Below are positions 47,204 through 56,373 of a stretch of 64,000 nt of DNA, piece by piece; positions within the stretch are counted from its first letter, which is position 1, and each line of letters starts with the position of its first letter. Source of the DNA: Flavisolibacter tropicus (GTDB taxonomy: Bacteria; Bacteroidota; Bacteroidia; Chitinophagales; Chitinophagaceae); assembly GCF_001644645.1 (NCBI RefSeq), contig NZ_CP011390.1, positions 2,290,001 to 2,354,000 on the forward strand, given 5' to 3'. The notes below the pieces were generated by a model. It saw only the letters and a program-made list of their open reading frames with translations. It had not been told where the DNA came from and ran no database searches. The position numbers and the translations under genes were made by a program.

Positions 47204-47370
47204 GTTGGGCTGCTTTAGTATCTTTAGACTCTTCACTTTTAGGAGCACTTCTGGCTCTTTTTATTATATTTTTTCTTCATGATTTACGGATGTATATAGA
47301 AGTAGCATTGGAGGATGGTAGGAGGAGTAGTGAATGTGGAAGGCAGGTAGAGGGCTTTTTCTGTGCAGTT

Positions 47371-47442
47371 GGTACGGACTTACCTACAGAAGAGGTACAG
47401 AAGAGGTACAGACTAGGTACAGGAGAGGTACAAGAGACTAGG
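47371..47442. repeat. Array with 11-bp period (core GGTAC)
   Basis: GGTAC starts at 47394, 47405, 47416 and 47427, exactly 11 bases apart. A CCTAC variant stands one period earlier (47383), a diverged unit at 47438, and an extra GGTAC at 47371 is one base out of phase. Confidence 0.88.
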
Positions 47443-47796
47443 GAGATACTCCAGAAAGAAAACTTCGAAGGTGGGGTTAGTTGATTAGTGAATGTAATAA
47501 TTAGCTGATGGAGATAGAAGATATTGAGCACGTATAGATGAATGAAGGAATTAGGGATTGGAGAACAATGAATATAGACCGGAAGCAGACAAGGTCATTA
47601 AAAGATAATAAATACCACCCAAAATGAACGTTATATAAAACCCAATAACATGCTGAATCTGCCATACCGGTCACTTCTATTATTAATTATTTGTATACAG
47701 TAGTTAGCACTACGCATTTTTCATTTTACGAAGTACTACTAAGAAAAAGGGTGGTGGGCATAAATACCTTAGCGTACCAAAACAATACGTTTAAAA

Positions 47797-49107
47797 ATGA
47801 AAAGGCTAACCAGCAAACAAGTATGGGCAACCATTCTTTTACCAATCTTCTTTTTTTCTTTTCTCTCTTGTAAAAAACCCGACCACATTGAAGATTCCGA
47901 CGAAACAGGAGGCGGCACCGTATCTGCAGTAGGCAAGCCTATCGGCGAGCCTTATACTGAATTTGTTGGCCCAGAGGGCGGACTGGTAAAAAGCCCTGAT
48001 GGTACCATCGAAATTGAAATCCCGGAGGGGGCCCTTAGCAAAGAAACAGAGATTGGTATACAGCCACTCTCTAACACCTGTGGTGGTGGATTAGGTAATA
48101 GTTATCGCCTAACGCCGCACGGTACCACCTTTAAAAAGCCTGTGACGATTCGCTTTTCTTACCAAAAGATGGAGCGCCTGGTAAGTTCCACAAAAACATT
48201 AAAAATTGCCTATCAAAATAATGAAGGTGTTTGGACAACAGTAGGCAGCACTGCCATTGACCCCGTTCAAAAAACGGTAACGGTTCAAAGCACGCACTTC
48301 AGCGATTGGGCCCAGATCGAAGCCATGGTACTGACCCCACCCGTTAAAACGGTAGGCCTAGGAGAACAGGTAAATCTAAAGGCAGTAATATACGTACATT
48401 CAGATGCAGAGGATCTTATTGCACCATTAGGCAAAGAACTTCCTGCCATTGACGCCAATGATGTACCTATTAAACTGGACCCCAAATACATTGTTGGCTG
48501 GTCACTATCCGGACCAGGCCAATTAACAGGCAAAGGGAATGAAGCGATCTATACAGCTCCCTCGGCTAAACCTGCCAGTAAAACAGCCACTGTAACAGTG
48601 GAACTAAATGTGAAAGGTGTAAAAGTTTTATTAATCAGCACTATATACCTTATTGAAGACGGTATTCAGCTCAGCATTGATGGTGGCCCTTGGACAACAC
48701 ATGCAGCAATGGCTTCTAAAACACCGGGACTACCTATGTATTCGTTAGGCAATCTTCGAATATCAAATGATCTTCCCCAGATCACCATTCAATGGCCTGT
48801 GATGGCTGGCAGTAATTCAAATGGCAAATATCCATGGTCAATGTTTTCGGATGAAGAAGAACATGTTGTTTTTGAATATGCTGATCCTGATTTAAAACAT
48901 ATTTATGCTTCTATTTACCAGATTGATTCCGACAGAAAAGATAGCGAAGGATTCTTATCCGTTGAAGAAATAACCAAGGACGGCAAAAAATACATTACCG
49001 GTATATTCGCCATTGATCATGCAGGCTATTTTGAAACATCTACTGATGGAAAACAGCTAAAAGTCAGCTCCATTATTGGCCAGTTTAAAGTTCAACGTAA
49101 CTGGTAA
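47797..49107 (+). CDS. ZU5-domain lipoprotein, unknown function
   Basis: A 436-residue predicted lipoprotein (signal sequence with FSFLSCKKPD lipobox). Residues about 55-170 form a ZU5-like domain (FVGPEGGLVKSPDGTIEIEI, PEGALSKETEIGIQPL, LTPHGTTFKKPVTIRFSY), a beta-sandwich found in Bacteroidota surface proteins. The middle part contains an Ig-like stretch (GWSLSGPGQLTGKGNEAIYTA) and the C-terminus is uncharacterised. Function is unknown; surface display or ligand binding is a guess. It is alone in its transcription unit, ended by the terminator at 49127. Confidence 0.8.
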   Translation: MKRLTSKQVWATILLPIFFFSFLSCKKPDHIEDSDETGGGTVSAVGKPIGEPYTEFVGPEGGLVKSPDGTIEIEIPEGALSKETEIGIQPLSNTCGGGLGNSYRLTPHGTTFKKPVTIRFSYQKMERLVSSTKTLKIAYQNNEGVWTTVGSTAIDPVQKTVTVQSTHFSDWAQIEAMVLTPPVKTVGLGEQVNLKAVIYVHSDAEDLIAPLGKELPAIDANDVPIKLDPKYIVGWSLSGPGQLTGKGNEAIYTAPSAKPASKTATVTVELNVKGVKVLLISTIYLIEDGIQLSIDGGPWTTHAAMASKTPGLPMYSLGNLRISNDLPQITIQWPVMAGSNSNGKYPWSMFSDEEEHVVFEYADPDLKHIYASIYQIDSDRKDSEGFLSVEEITKDGKKYITGIFAIDHAGYFETSTDGKQLKVSSIIGQFKVQRNW

Positions 49108-49126
49108 AACATATTATATACAAACT

Positions 49127-49156
49127 ATAAGAGGCGGAATAACTTCCGCCTCTTAT
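49127..49156. terminator. Bidirectional intrinsic terminator
   Basis: A perfect 13-bp stem (ATAAGAGGCGGAA / TTCCGCCTCTTAT) with a TAAC loop. It lies between the converging ZU5 lipoprotein gene and the metal-binding lipoprotein gene. Confidence 0.92.
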
Positions 49157-49259
49157 AATATAAACTCATGTACTGCCAATTAAAATAGGAATACTAACTT
49201 ATCGACTTTCAAAAGTCTATTTACATTTTATGCGCCATAAAAAACTTGATGCTGAATTA

Positions 49260-50252
49260 TTAATGGTGATGTTCTGCCTGATGCTCTCCATGAGTAGTTG
49301 AACTGTTGGAAGGGTTGTCTTTTGTAGCATCAAGAGTAGCGCCTTGCTTTACATTTAATGTAAAGTCAATGGTATGTAATTTATCATCACCGTTAAACTG
49401 TATCCACCCACGATAAATCCCCGGTTTATTAAATGTTGTATGGATATTAAATTTTCCATTTACAACTTCCGGATGCACATGCAGATACTCTTTATCATCC
49501 ATTCCAATTATTACAATGTGCGCTTTTGCACCTAAGTAATCAGTAAACGTATTTACATCAACAGCCTGTCCGCTTTTTTCTATCACACCTTCCATTTGCA
49601 TACCATTTCCTGCTACAAACTGACCACCAATTGGCTTTACTGAAAAGGCATATTTACCAGAGGCGCCTGAAAGCTTTTCACCCGTATACTGTTTAACAGG
49701 CGGAACCGCTCCTTCCACGTGCAACTCAATCTTATTAACCACATGATCACCTCCTACCGGTTTATAATCGGCAAAAGCCAGGTAATGTCCTGCTGCCGGA
49801 AACGCAGTCTTTACTCTATAAGAGCCATCTGCCGTTAACTCTGGGTGTACATGATCAAACCAGGAAAGATCATGGCTCACTAAGATCAGGTGAATCTTTT
49901 TCTCGTGCGCCGTTTCCAGCGTAACCTGCTCATTTGTCGTATCCTTCTTTTGTGGTGTTAGCAAAAACACCACCTCTTTATTTGGAATTATTTTGGCGGG
50001 TGTCGTGGCTAATTGCATATAGTATGCATTTGAATTTGAACTCGCTTTTCTTTTTACTAATGTCATTCCGCATTTAGGACATCTATCGCCTTCCTTACCG
50101 GTTACTTCCGGATGCATAGAACAGGCATAGCTATTCTCCTGATCTTTGGAAGCGCTTATTTGCTTTGCCTGGTTAGTGGCCTCACCACTGTTGCAAGACA
50201 TAACAAACAAAGTGACAGATAAGAATAGAGCCGAGCTAAAGATTCTTTTCAT
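49260..50252 (-). CDS. Heavy-metal-binding-domain lipoprotein of a copper-type resistance group
   Basis: A 330-residue lipoprotein (lipobox FVMSCNSG). A heavy-metal-binding domain (about 42-70; YACSMHPEVTGKEGDRCPKCGMTLVKR) has the usual CSMHP and CPKCGM motifs. Beta-rich repeats with many histidines (SHDLSWFDHVHPELTADG, DKEYLHVHPEV) follow, and the tail is histidine-rich (GEHQAEHHH). These features suggest binding of copper, silver or related cations in the periplasm. It is the last gene of a minus-strand group with a P1B-type ATPase and a CopZ-like chaperone. Metal specificity is inferred. Confidence 0.85.
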   Translation of the reverse strand: MKRIFSSALFLSVTLFVMSCNSGEATNQAKQISASKDQENSYACSMHPEVTGKEGDRCPKCGMTLVKRKASSNSNAYYMQLATTPAKIIPNKEVVFLLTPQKKDTTNEQVTLETAHEKKIHLILVSHDLSWFDHVHPELTADGSYRVKTAFPAAGHYLAFADYKPVGGDHVVNKIELHVEGAVPPVKQYTGEKLSGASGKYAFSVKPIGGQFVAGNGMQMEGVIEKSGQAVDVNTFTDYLGAKAHIVIIGMDDKEYLHVHPEVVNGKFNIHTTFNKPGIYRGWIQFNGDDKLHTIDFTLNVKQGATLDATKDNPSNSSTTHGEHQAEHHH

Positions 50253-50293
50253 CGTTTGGTTCTTATTTGATTTATACTATTTATTAACTTGAT

Positions 50294-50554
50294 CTAAGCT
50301 GCAAATAATCCATAGCGCTTTTTCTGACGATGTTCCTTAATAGGAAGTACCAATCCTTCATCGCAGAGCCGTTGTATTTCCTCATCTACATCTATAGTAA
50401 GTGCCCCTACGCCATCTTCTGAAGCTATACCCTGCAGTTCCATGATTTCCATAGCAACTTCATCAGCGCTGGCTTTGTGTAATATAGAAAGCAGATAAAG
50501 AATTTTCTCTCTTAAAGTGGCGGTTTCCGGAAAATGCTGAGGTATGTTTGACAT
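50294..50554 (-). CDS. Small protein, possible winged-helix regulator
   Basis: An 86-residue protein of unknown function between the metal lipoprotein and CopZ-like genes. Its predicted layout looks like a winged helix: helix (TLREKILYLLSILHKA), two short helices (SADEVAMEIMELQG), a recognition-like helix (VDEEIQRLCDEGLVL) and a basic wing (IKEHRQKKRYGLF). It has no cysteines or histidine clusters of the usual metal-sensing kind. A local metal-responsive regulator is possible but only inferred. Confidence 0.65.
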   Translation of the reverse strand: MSNIPQHFPETATLREKILYLLSILHKASADEVAMEIMELQGIASEDGVGALTIDVDEEIQRLCDEGLVLPIKEHRQKKRYGLFAA

Positions 50555-50685
50555 TGTTTACGATTTTATACCAGCTCTCAAAAAACCATTCCAACTCACT
50601 GGCAACACGTCTTCTTCCTAACAAACACCCACCTCAACAGTTTGACAACAAAACGCGCAACAGAATAGAATACAGACATACTGTT

Positions 50686-50898
50686 CTATATTTTTTCTGC
50701 GGTATAACCTGCTTTTTCAAGCGCCTGAATTACTGTTTTTTCATTTACCGTGGGATTAGCAGAAACCGTCAGTACTTTATTGGGATCTTGTACATCAACG
50801 TTCCAGTTGCTTTCACCTACTGCTTCATTCAAATAAGGCGTTGTTTTAGCGATACAGCCAGAACATTTTATATTGGTCTTAAATTGTAAGGTTGTCAT
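50686..50898 (-). CDS. CopZ-like heavy-metal-associated (HMA) chaperone
   Basis: A 70-residue single HMA domain. The metal loop reads IKCSGCIA, keeping the CxxC pair but without the usual GMTC methionine and threonine. The fold pattern beta-alpha-beta-beta-alpha-beta is evident, ending ALEKAGYTAEKI. Such proteins carry Cu(I) in the cytoplasm to an efflux ATPase; the CopA-like ATPase gene lies 126 bases upstream on the same strand. A perfect TAnnTTTG box upstream (50932-50939) suggests its own promoter. Confidence 0.88.
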   Translation of the reverse strand: MTTLQFKTNIKCSGCIAKTTPYLNEAVGESNWNVDVQDPNKVLTVSANPTVNEKTVIQALEKAGYTAEKI

Positions 50899-50931
50899 AT
50901 TATCCTGTTTTTATAGTTATTGATTCAAGCA

Positions 50932-50939
50932 CAAAGCTA
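50932..50939 (-). promoter_or_regulatory. -7 promoter box of the CopZ-like gene
   Basis: Read on the minus strand this is TAGCTTTG, a perfect TAnnTTTG box, 33 bases before the ATG. No TTTG -33 element is seen; a small palindrome ATAGCTAT (about 50950-50957) lies just upstream and could be an operator. Confidence 0.5.
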
Positions 50940-51024
50940 ATTTGAGGTCTATAGCTATTTGTTATACAATGTTTTGTTCCTTTTATATAATTTTTGGTTT
51001 CCTCCCTTAAACACTCATCCCTCT

Positions 51025-53445
51025 TTATACTTTAGCCACTTTTAACCGAAGGCTATTAGCCACTACACTAACACTGCTCAATGCCATCGCGGCACCGGCA
51101 ATCATTGGATCCAGCAAGAAACCATTGAAAGGATACAATACACCCGCAGCAATTGGGATACCGATAATATTATAGATAAAGGCCCAAAAGAGATTTTGAC
51201 GAATGGTGCGCACTGTCTGTTTAGACAATTTCAATGCAGCTGGTATACGAGCCAAATCAGAGGTCATCAATGTCATTTTTGCTACATCCATTGCAATATC
51301 GCTTCCCTTTGCCATGGCTATACTTACATCAGCCTGAGCCAGCGCCTGACTATCGTTAATACCATCGCCAACCATACCTACCATTTTACCCTTCGCCTGC
51401 AGTTGTTTTACAAAATCAGCTTTATCCTGGGGCAGGGCTTCGGCTTTATATTGTTTAATACCAACCTGCTTTGCCACAGCAGCTGCCGTTTGCTGATTAT
51501 CGCCGGTAAACATGTACACTTCAACACCCATATCTTTTAATTGACGAACAGCCGCTACAGAAGAAGGTTTAATTGTATCAGCAATGGCAACTGCGGCTAA
51601 TACAGTTTGGTGGTTAGCAAAAAAGATGACGGTATTGGCTTGTGCTCTTTTCTGTTCACTCCAGGATTTTACAAGATCGGTTAACAAAACACCATTTTGA
51701 TATAGCAGCTTTTCTGTACCAATTAAATACGTTGAACTATTATACGAAGCAGAAATACCGGCACCAGTAATGGATTGGATATTGGTTACATCTACCCTTT
51801 TAGCTACGCCTCCTAAATAATCAGCTACCGCTTCGGCAAGAGGATGTTCAGATGAACGTTCTATACTATACAATACATTGCGGCTCTTTGCACCTTCCTG
51901 TAACCAAAGTATATCAGTGACCTGTGGCTGACCTTCTGTAATAGTACCTGTCTTATCTAAAACGATGGCATTGATTTGATGGGCCAGCTCCAGGCTTTCA
52001 GCGTCCTTTATAAGTATACCATGTTCAGCCCCTTTACCAACGCCAACCATTATTGCAGTAGGCGTAGCTAGCCCTAAAGCACAAGGACAAGCAATTACCA
52101 GCACGGTTACGAGCGCCATCAGCCCCTGCGTAACGCCATTTTCACCACCTAAAATAGCCCATGCCCCAAATGAGAGAATAGCAACGGCAATCACAATCGG
52201 CACAAAAATTCCCGCGATCTTATCAACCAACTTCTGTACGGGAGCTTTGGAACCTTGAGCATCCTGTACCATTTTAATGATATGCGCTAACAGGGTTTCA
52301 CCTCCGACCTTTTCAGCCTTAAATTGAAAACTACCTTTCTGATTTATAGTACCGGCAAACACTTTTGCCCCAGATTGTTTAGCTACAGGAACTGGCTCGC
52401 CGCTGATCATACTTTCATCAACATAGGATTCACCATTTTCAACAGTGCCGTCTACCGGGATCTTTTCACCTGGCTTAATCACTATCACATCACCCACCCT
52501 TACTTTTTCGATGGGCATTTCCACCATATGGCCACCATGATGGATGATAGTTACTGTTTTAGGTTGCAGCCCCATCAGCTTTTTAATAGCAGAAGAAGTA
52601 GAAGCCTTTGCCCTTTCTTCCAAAAGCTTTCCTAACAAAATAAACGCAATCACTACGCCGACAGCTTCAAAATAAACATGCGCATGTAAGCCACGGCTTT
52701 GCCAGAAATCTGGATTAAGCGTATTAAACACACTAAACAAATAGGCGATACCAGTACTTAAAGCAACCAATGTATCCATATTGGCGGAGCGATGCCGGGC
52801 TTGCTTCCAGGCATTTATAAAAAACTGGCGCCCAAAGCCCACAATAATTGGCGTTGCTAATGCCCACATAATGTAATTAGCATAAGACATATTCATAAAG
52901 AACATACCGATTACGACCAAGGGTATCGATAGCACAACAGACCAAATGGTTTTTTTCTTCAGCTCCTGCAAACGTTGACGATGCACTTCGGCTAATGCAT
53001 CTTTGGCATCAGCAGATTCTTCAATGATCAAATCATAACCAATGGATTGAATGCTGGACTTTAGATCTTGAGGCGTAACAATAGTGGGTATATACTCCAC
53101 CTTTACCGTTTGGCTTGCATAGTTCACAATGGCATCTACCACACCGGCCTGAGCCTTGATCATGCTTTCTGTACTTATAGCACACGAAGCACATGTCATA
53201 CCAGTTACAGGAAAAGTTTGCTTGACGGTTTCCACGTCGTACCCCAGATTACGGATGGCTTGAATTGCCTGCGGTATGGTCTCCGCATCTTTTGCGGTTA
53301 TGATGGCTTTTTGATTGTTTAATTCTACTTTATGAGAAGTAACGCCCGCCACTTTGGATAACCCCTTGTCCACGATCAATGCACAATGCTCGCTTTCTAC
53401 ACCAGCAAGAGGCAACTCTATTAATGTAGAACTTGTCGTTTTCAT
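51025..53445 (-). CDS. copA: Copper-translocating P-type ATPase (CopA-like, P1B)
   Basis: An 806-residue inner-membrane ATPase that exports Cu(I) or a similar soft metal. The second N-terminal HMA domain is intact (VTGMTCASCAIS, about residues 78-140). The first (about 10-75) has lost the CxxC motif and reads VESEHCAL. Membrane helices include the CPC ion-binding motif (ACPCALGLATPTA). The phosphorylation site is DKTGTITEG (Asp497), with the later SEHPLAEA, MFTGDNQQT and GDGINDSQAL motifs of the P and N domains. Neighbours (CopZ-like, metal lipoprotein) support copper resistance. The gene is divergent from the kinase at 53709. Confidence 0.95.
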   Translation of the reverse strand: MKTTSSTLIELPLAGVESEHCALIVDKGLSKVAGVTSHKVELNNQKAIITAKDAETIPQAIQAIRNLGYDVETVKQTFPVTGMTCASCAISTESMIKAQAGVVDAIVNYASQTVKVEYIPTIVTPQDLKSSIQSIGYDLIIEESADAKDALAEVHRQRLQELKKKTIWSVVLSIPLVVIGMFFMNMSYANYIMWALATPIIVGFGRQFFINAWKQARHRSANMDTLVALSTGIAYLFSVFNTLNPDFWQSRGLHAHVYFEAVGVVIAFILLGKLLEERAKASTSSAIKKLMGLQPKTVTIIHHGGHMVEMPIEKVRVGDVIVIKPGEKIPVDGTVENGESYVDESMISGEPVPVAKQSGAKVFAGTINQKGSFQFKAEKVGGETLLAHIIKMVQDAQGSKAPVQKLVDKIAGIFVPIVIAVAILSFGAWAILGGENGVTQGLMALVTVLVIACPCALGLATPTAIMVGVGKGAEHGILIKDAESLELAHQINAIVLDKTGTITEGQPQVTDILWLQEGAKSRNVLYSIERSSEHPLAEAVADYLGGVAKRVDVTNIQSITGAGISASYNSSTYLIGTEKLLYQNGVLLTDLVKSWSEQKRAQANTVIFFANHQTVLAAVAIADTIKPSSVAAVRQLKDMGVEVYMFTGDNQQTAAAVAKQVGIKQYKAEALPQDKADFVKQLQAKGKMVGMVGDGINDSQALAQADVSIAMAKGSDIAMDVAKMTLMTSDLARIPAALKLSKQTVRTIRQNLFWAFIYNIIGIPIAAGVLYPFNGFLLDPMIAGAAMALSSVSVVANSLRLKVAKV

Positions 53446-53708
53446 ATACGTCTAATTTTAATATTACAAAGGTCCTTTAAGAGGCAACGCTGGTTGTTAT
53501 AACATTTGCAGTTTGAGTTATACTTTATTCGTCTATTTGGCATTATAGCAAACCGGCATCTGCTTTTTACAATACCAGCTTTCAGGTGCTGAGGGAAATA
53601 TTAACACCGATTATACCTGTAATAAAATTTATGTGAACTTTTTACTGGAAAAGCAATTCAGGTGCTTTAAATTGCTGAAACTACCAACTGCCACGTAAGA
53701 AAACTAAC

Positions 53709-55535
53709 ATGAAAGACTTAAGCACTACACCCTTATTAATGGGTGAAACGCATCATGGACATAATGACGACCTATCGTTTTACCACAACCTGCTTAATGC
53801 ATCTCAAAGTGTAATTTGCTCCCTGGACGCCAAAGGAAAATTCCTATTTACCAACAGCGCAGCTTACAATTTATGGGGTTACACACCAGCGGAATTAATG
53901 GGTTGGTCAATTAGAGACCTGGTAATAGGTCAAGACAGAAGGAACTTCTTAAACGCACTAGCACATGCAAAGCTGGGTATCGAAATAATAAGGATAGAGA
54001 CCCAATGCACATGCAAAAATGGCTTAAACAAGTTAATATCCTGGACTATTCAATGGGATGCCACTAAACAAGTTTTGTATTGTGTGGCCAGCGAGGCAAC
54101 ACCAACAAAACTAGAAAAGGAAACATTCAAACAGCAAGTAGGCAGATTAGATAGAGCCTATAAGTTGGTAAATCTTGTTTGGTGGGAATATGACGTAGCC
54201 ACACAAACCTTTACAACCTCTTCGGAGCTATTTAACTTACTAGGATTAACCATTCCGGAGGATCATAAAATCACTGCTGCAGCACTATTCAGCTTTATTC
54301 ATCCTGAGGATATTAACAAGCTAACTGCAGTGTTGACAACATTGGACCAGGATACTTATCCTAATTATCAACACCGGATTATCAAGAACTCAGGAGAGTT
54401 AATTGATGTCGCTCACTATGCTGAGGTAATCAGAGATGATAAAGGAAAAGCCATTCGTGTAGAAGGAGCCGGTCAAGACATTACAAAACAAAAACTAGCA
54501 GAAGCTCTGATCAAGCAATCGGAGGAAAAGTACAAACTGGTATTTAATCAAAGCCTGATACCTAAGCTAATGTTCAATATAGATAGCTTACGTATAGTGG
54601 AAGTAAATGACGCAGCCATAAAACAGTACGGCTATAATCGTGAGGAGTTTTTAGCTCTAACGATCATAGACCTACGGCCATCGGAAGATCGCCAGGACTT
54701 GTATGAGACTATTGAAAGGTATAGACATAAGAGACATGCCGTATTTTCTTCCATGCACCGCCATATGAGAAAAGATGGGTCCTTATTTTTTGTACAGATC
54801 GAAGCTACGATCATTGAACTTACATCTGGTTTGCACAGCCTGGTGATAGCAAATGATATGACAGAAAAGCTGCAAATGCAGCATCGCATAATTAATGAAA
54901 AGGTTACTGCTCAAAAAGAAATTGCGAAAGCCATTATCCAAACACAGGAACAAGAAAGAAAAGAGATTGGCAAAGAGCTGCACGATAATGTAAACCAAAT
55001 TCTTACAACTGTTAAGCTATATATTGAAAACATCAAAAGCTTCCCGGAACACCAGGCTGCTTTTATTGAGAAAAGTGTTGTCCTTACACAAAAAGCTATT
55101 GACGAGATCCGGCTCTTGTCTAAGCAATTGGTATCGCCCGTTATCAACGATCTGAATTTTAAAGCAGCTATTACGGAACTGATAGAACACTACCGATGGC
55201 TCAACCTGTTTGAAATTCAATTTACGTTCCATGTTGAGGAGGAGTATTTGAGTAAAGACATGCAACTAACACTTTACCGAATTGTACAAGAGCAGATGAA
55301 CAATATTGTAAAGCATGCAAAAGCCAGCTTGGTGGCTATAACAATTGCTGCAAATAAGGAAACTATTGCCGTATCGGTAATCGACAATGGTGTTGGCTTT
55401 GACATTACAACTACCACTGATGGTGTTGGCATCAATAATATAAAAAACCGAACAGAAGTGTATAAAGGAATAATTAACTTAATTACTGCGCCAGGTAAGG
55501 GATGTAGCCTGATCATCACCTTTCCTAATTCATAA
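53709..55535 (+). CDS. Multi-PAS sensor histidine kinase (HisKA_3 type)
   Basis: A 608-residue soluble kinase with three PAS domains (about 25-135, 150-270 and 275-390; FLFTNSAAYNLWGYTPAELM, WWEYDVATQTFTTSSELF, VEVNDAAIKQYGYNREEFL). A HisKA_3 helix follows (GKELHDNVNQILTTVKLY, phospho-acceptor His425), then an HATPase domain (QEQMNNIVKHAKA, DNGVGFD, GVGINNIKNR). No membrane helix and no neighbouring response regulator are seen. The phospho-acceptor region is almost identical to the kinase at 31491, so the two are recent paralogues that may share a partner encoded elsewhere. It is divergent from copA; a link to metal stress is only positional. Confidence 0.92.
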   Translation: MKDLSTTPLLMGETHHGHNDDLSFYHNLLNASQSVICSLDAKGKFLFTNSAAYNLWGYTPAELMGWSIRDLVIGQDRRNFLNALAHAKLGIEIIRIETQCTCKNGLNKLISWTIQWDATKQVLYCVASEATPTKLEKETFKQQVGRLDRAYKLVNLVWWEYDVATQTFTTSSELFNLLGLTIPEDHKITAAALFSFIHPEDINKLTAVLTTLDQDTYPNYQHRIIKNSGELIDVAHYAEVIRDDKGKAIRVEGAGQDITKQKLAEALIKQSEEKYKLVFNQSLIPKLMFNIDSLRIVEVNDAAIKQYGYNREEFLALTIIDLRPSEDRQDLYETIERYRHKRHAVFSSMHRHMRKDGSLFFVQIEATIIELTSGLHSLVIANDMTEKLQMQHRIINEKVTAQKEIAKAIIQTQEQERKEIGKELHDNVNQILTTVKLYIENIKSFPEHQAAFIEKSVVLTQKAIDEIRLLSKQLVSPVINDLNFKAAITELIEHYRWLNLFEIQFTFHVEEEYLSKDMQLTLYRIVQEQMNNIVKHAKASLVAITIAANKETIAVSVIDNGVGFDITTTTDGVGINNIKNRTEVYKGIINLITAPGKGCSLIITFPNS

Positions 55536-55689
55536 AAAGCCCCTCATTCACTATACATTATATTGACTATGTATTGTAGTAAAACTGGCTTAAGTGACAC
55601 AGCATCAAACTATTCACCCATATTTGTTTCATAATAAACTGAAAACTTAGCCATACGAAAGAAAATCAGAAAGTATAATTCTCAATCGA

Positions 55690-56112
55690 TCAAATTGAAT
55701 ACTTATCTATCATCTCCTGTGTAATCTTCATACCTCTACCTGTTTTCAGGTCAATTAGCACATAATCGAACCAACCATCGCTGCAAAGCTTGCCTGTTTT
55801 TTTACTTATGATCTCATAGGTAACTCGCGCTTCTTTTTCATTCATGGAAACGATGCCCGTAGTAACGGAAAAAGATTCACCCAATGTAAGTGGACGAATA
55901 AAATTCACATGAGCCGTTTTTACCACCCACCCATATCCGGCTTCCATGAATGCCTCCATAGACATACCATAGCAGGTTTCCATTTGCTCGTAACGTGCCG
56001 CCAGCACATAATCAAAATACTTGCTGTTATGCACATGCTGAAACATATCAATATCATCTGGGCGAACGCTTAACTGCGAGGTAAACCGACTGTACTTCTT
56101 TTCTGTGCTCAT
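55690..56112 (-). CDS. Acyl-CoA thioesterase, hotdog fold (4HBT family)
   Basis: A 140-residue cytosolic thioesterase. The N-terminal SVRPDDIDMFQHVHNSKYFDYVLAARYE stretch is the conserved 4HBT/YbgC active-site region, with an aspartate at the usual catalytic place before the helix. VKTAHVNFIRPLTLGESFSVTTGI forms the central hotdog strand. It probably hydrolyses an acyl-CoA; chain preference is unknown. The internal ATG (MSTEKK, 56112) fits the family length better than the longer frame. It is a single gene on the minus strand. Confidence 0.9.
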   Translation of the reverse strand: MSTEKKYSRFTSQLSVRPDDIDMFQHVHNSKYFDYVLAARYEQMETCYGMSMEAFMEAGYGWVVKTAHVNFIRPLTLGESFSVTTGIVSMNEKEARVTYEIISKKTGKLCSDGWFDYVLIDLKTGRGMKITQEMIDKYSI

Positions 56113-56164
56113 GTTATACTGGCTTAAAAAAAGCAAAAGTATTAAGCCTTGACTAATGAATATG

Positions 56165-56193
56165 AAAATGGGCAGCTAATTGCTGCCCATTTT
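56165..56193. terminator. Intrinsic terminator downstream of the WG-repeat gene
   Basis: A perfect 12-bp stem (AAAATGGGCAGC / GCTGCCCATTTT) with a TAATT loop. It lies about 180 bases beyond the stop of the minus-strand WG-repeat gene and upstream of the thioesterase gene. Confidence 0.88.
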
Positions 56194-56373
56194 GATTGTT
56201 TACTCCTTGTTGTGTCAAAACACACAATTCATACTCACCACATTAGAACATTTACCACCAAATCTTTCACCACATGTATTTATAGCCAATCACCGTGCCA
56301 AACATGGCTCTGCAGATCGAAAACCTTACGCTAACAACTGTGATTAAACGTTAAAATTTATAAAAGCGAACGT

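Larger units (their letters stand above)
47117..47796. other. Gene-free stretch with mixed short-period repeats
   Basis: About 680 bases with no gene I accept. It contains octad and heptad arrays (47131-47203), an 11-bp array (47371-47442), and further copies of the ATTAGCTGATG word around 47480-47515. A 94-codon open frame at 47200-47484 runs through the repeats and is not supported. Confidence 0.65.

Noticed and set aside
47200..47484. 94-codon open frame with a hydrophobic N-terminus
   Set aside because: It runs through the GGTAC array and heptad words, has no ribosome site and its C-terminal half only translates the repeats.
50548..50889. Plus-strand open frame opposite the CopZ-like gene
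   Set aside because: It is antisense to a clear HMA-domain gene and lacks coding features.
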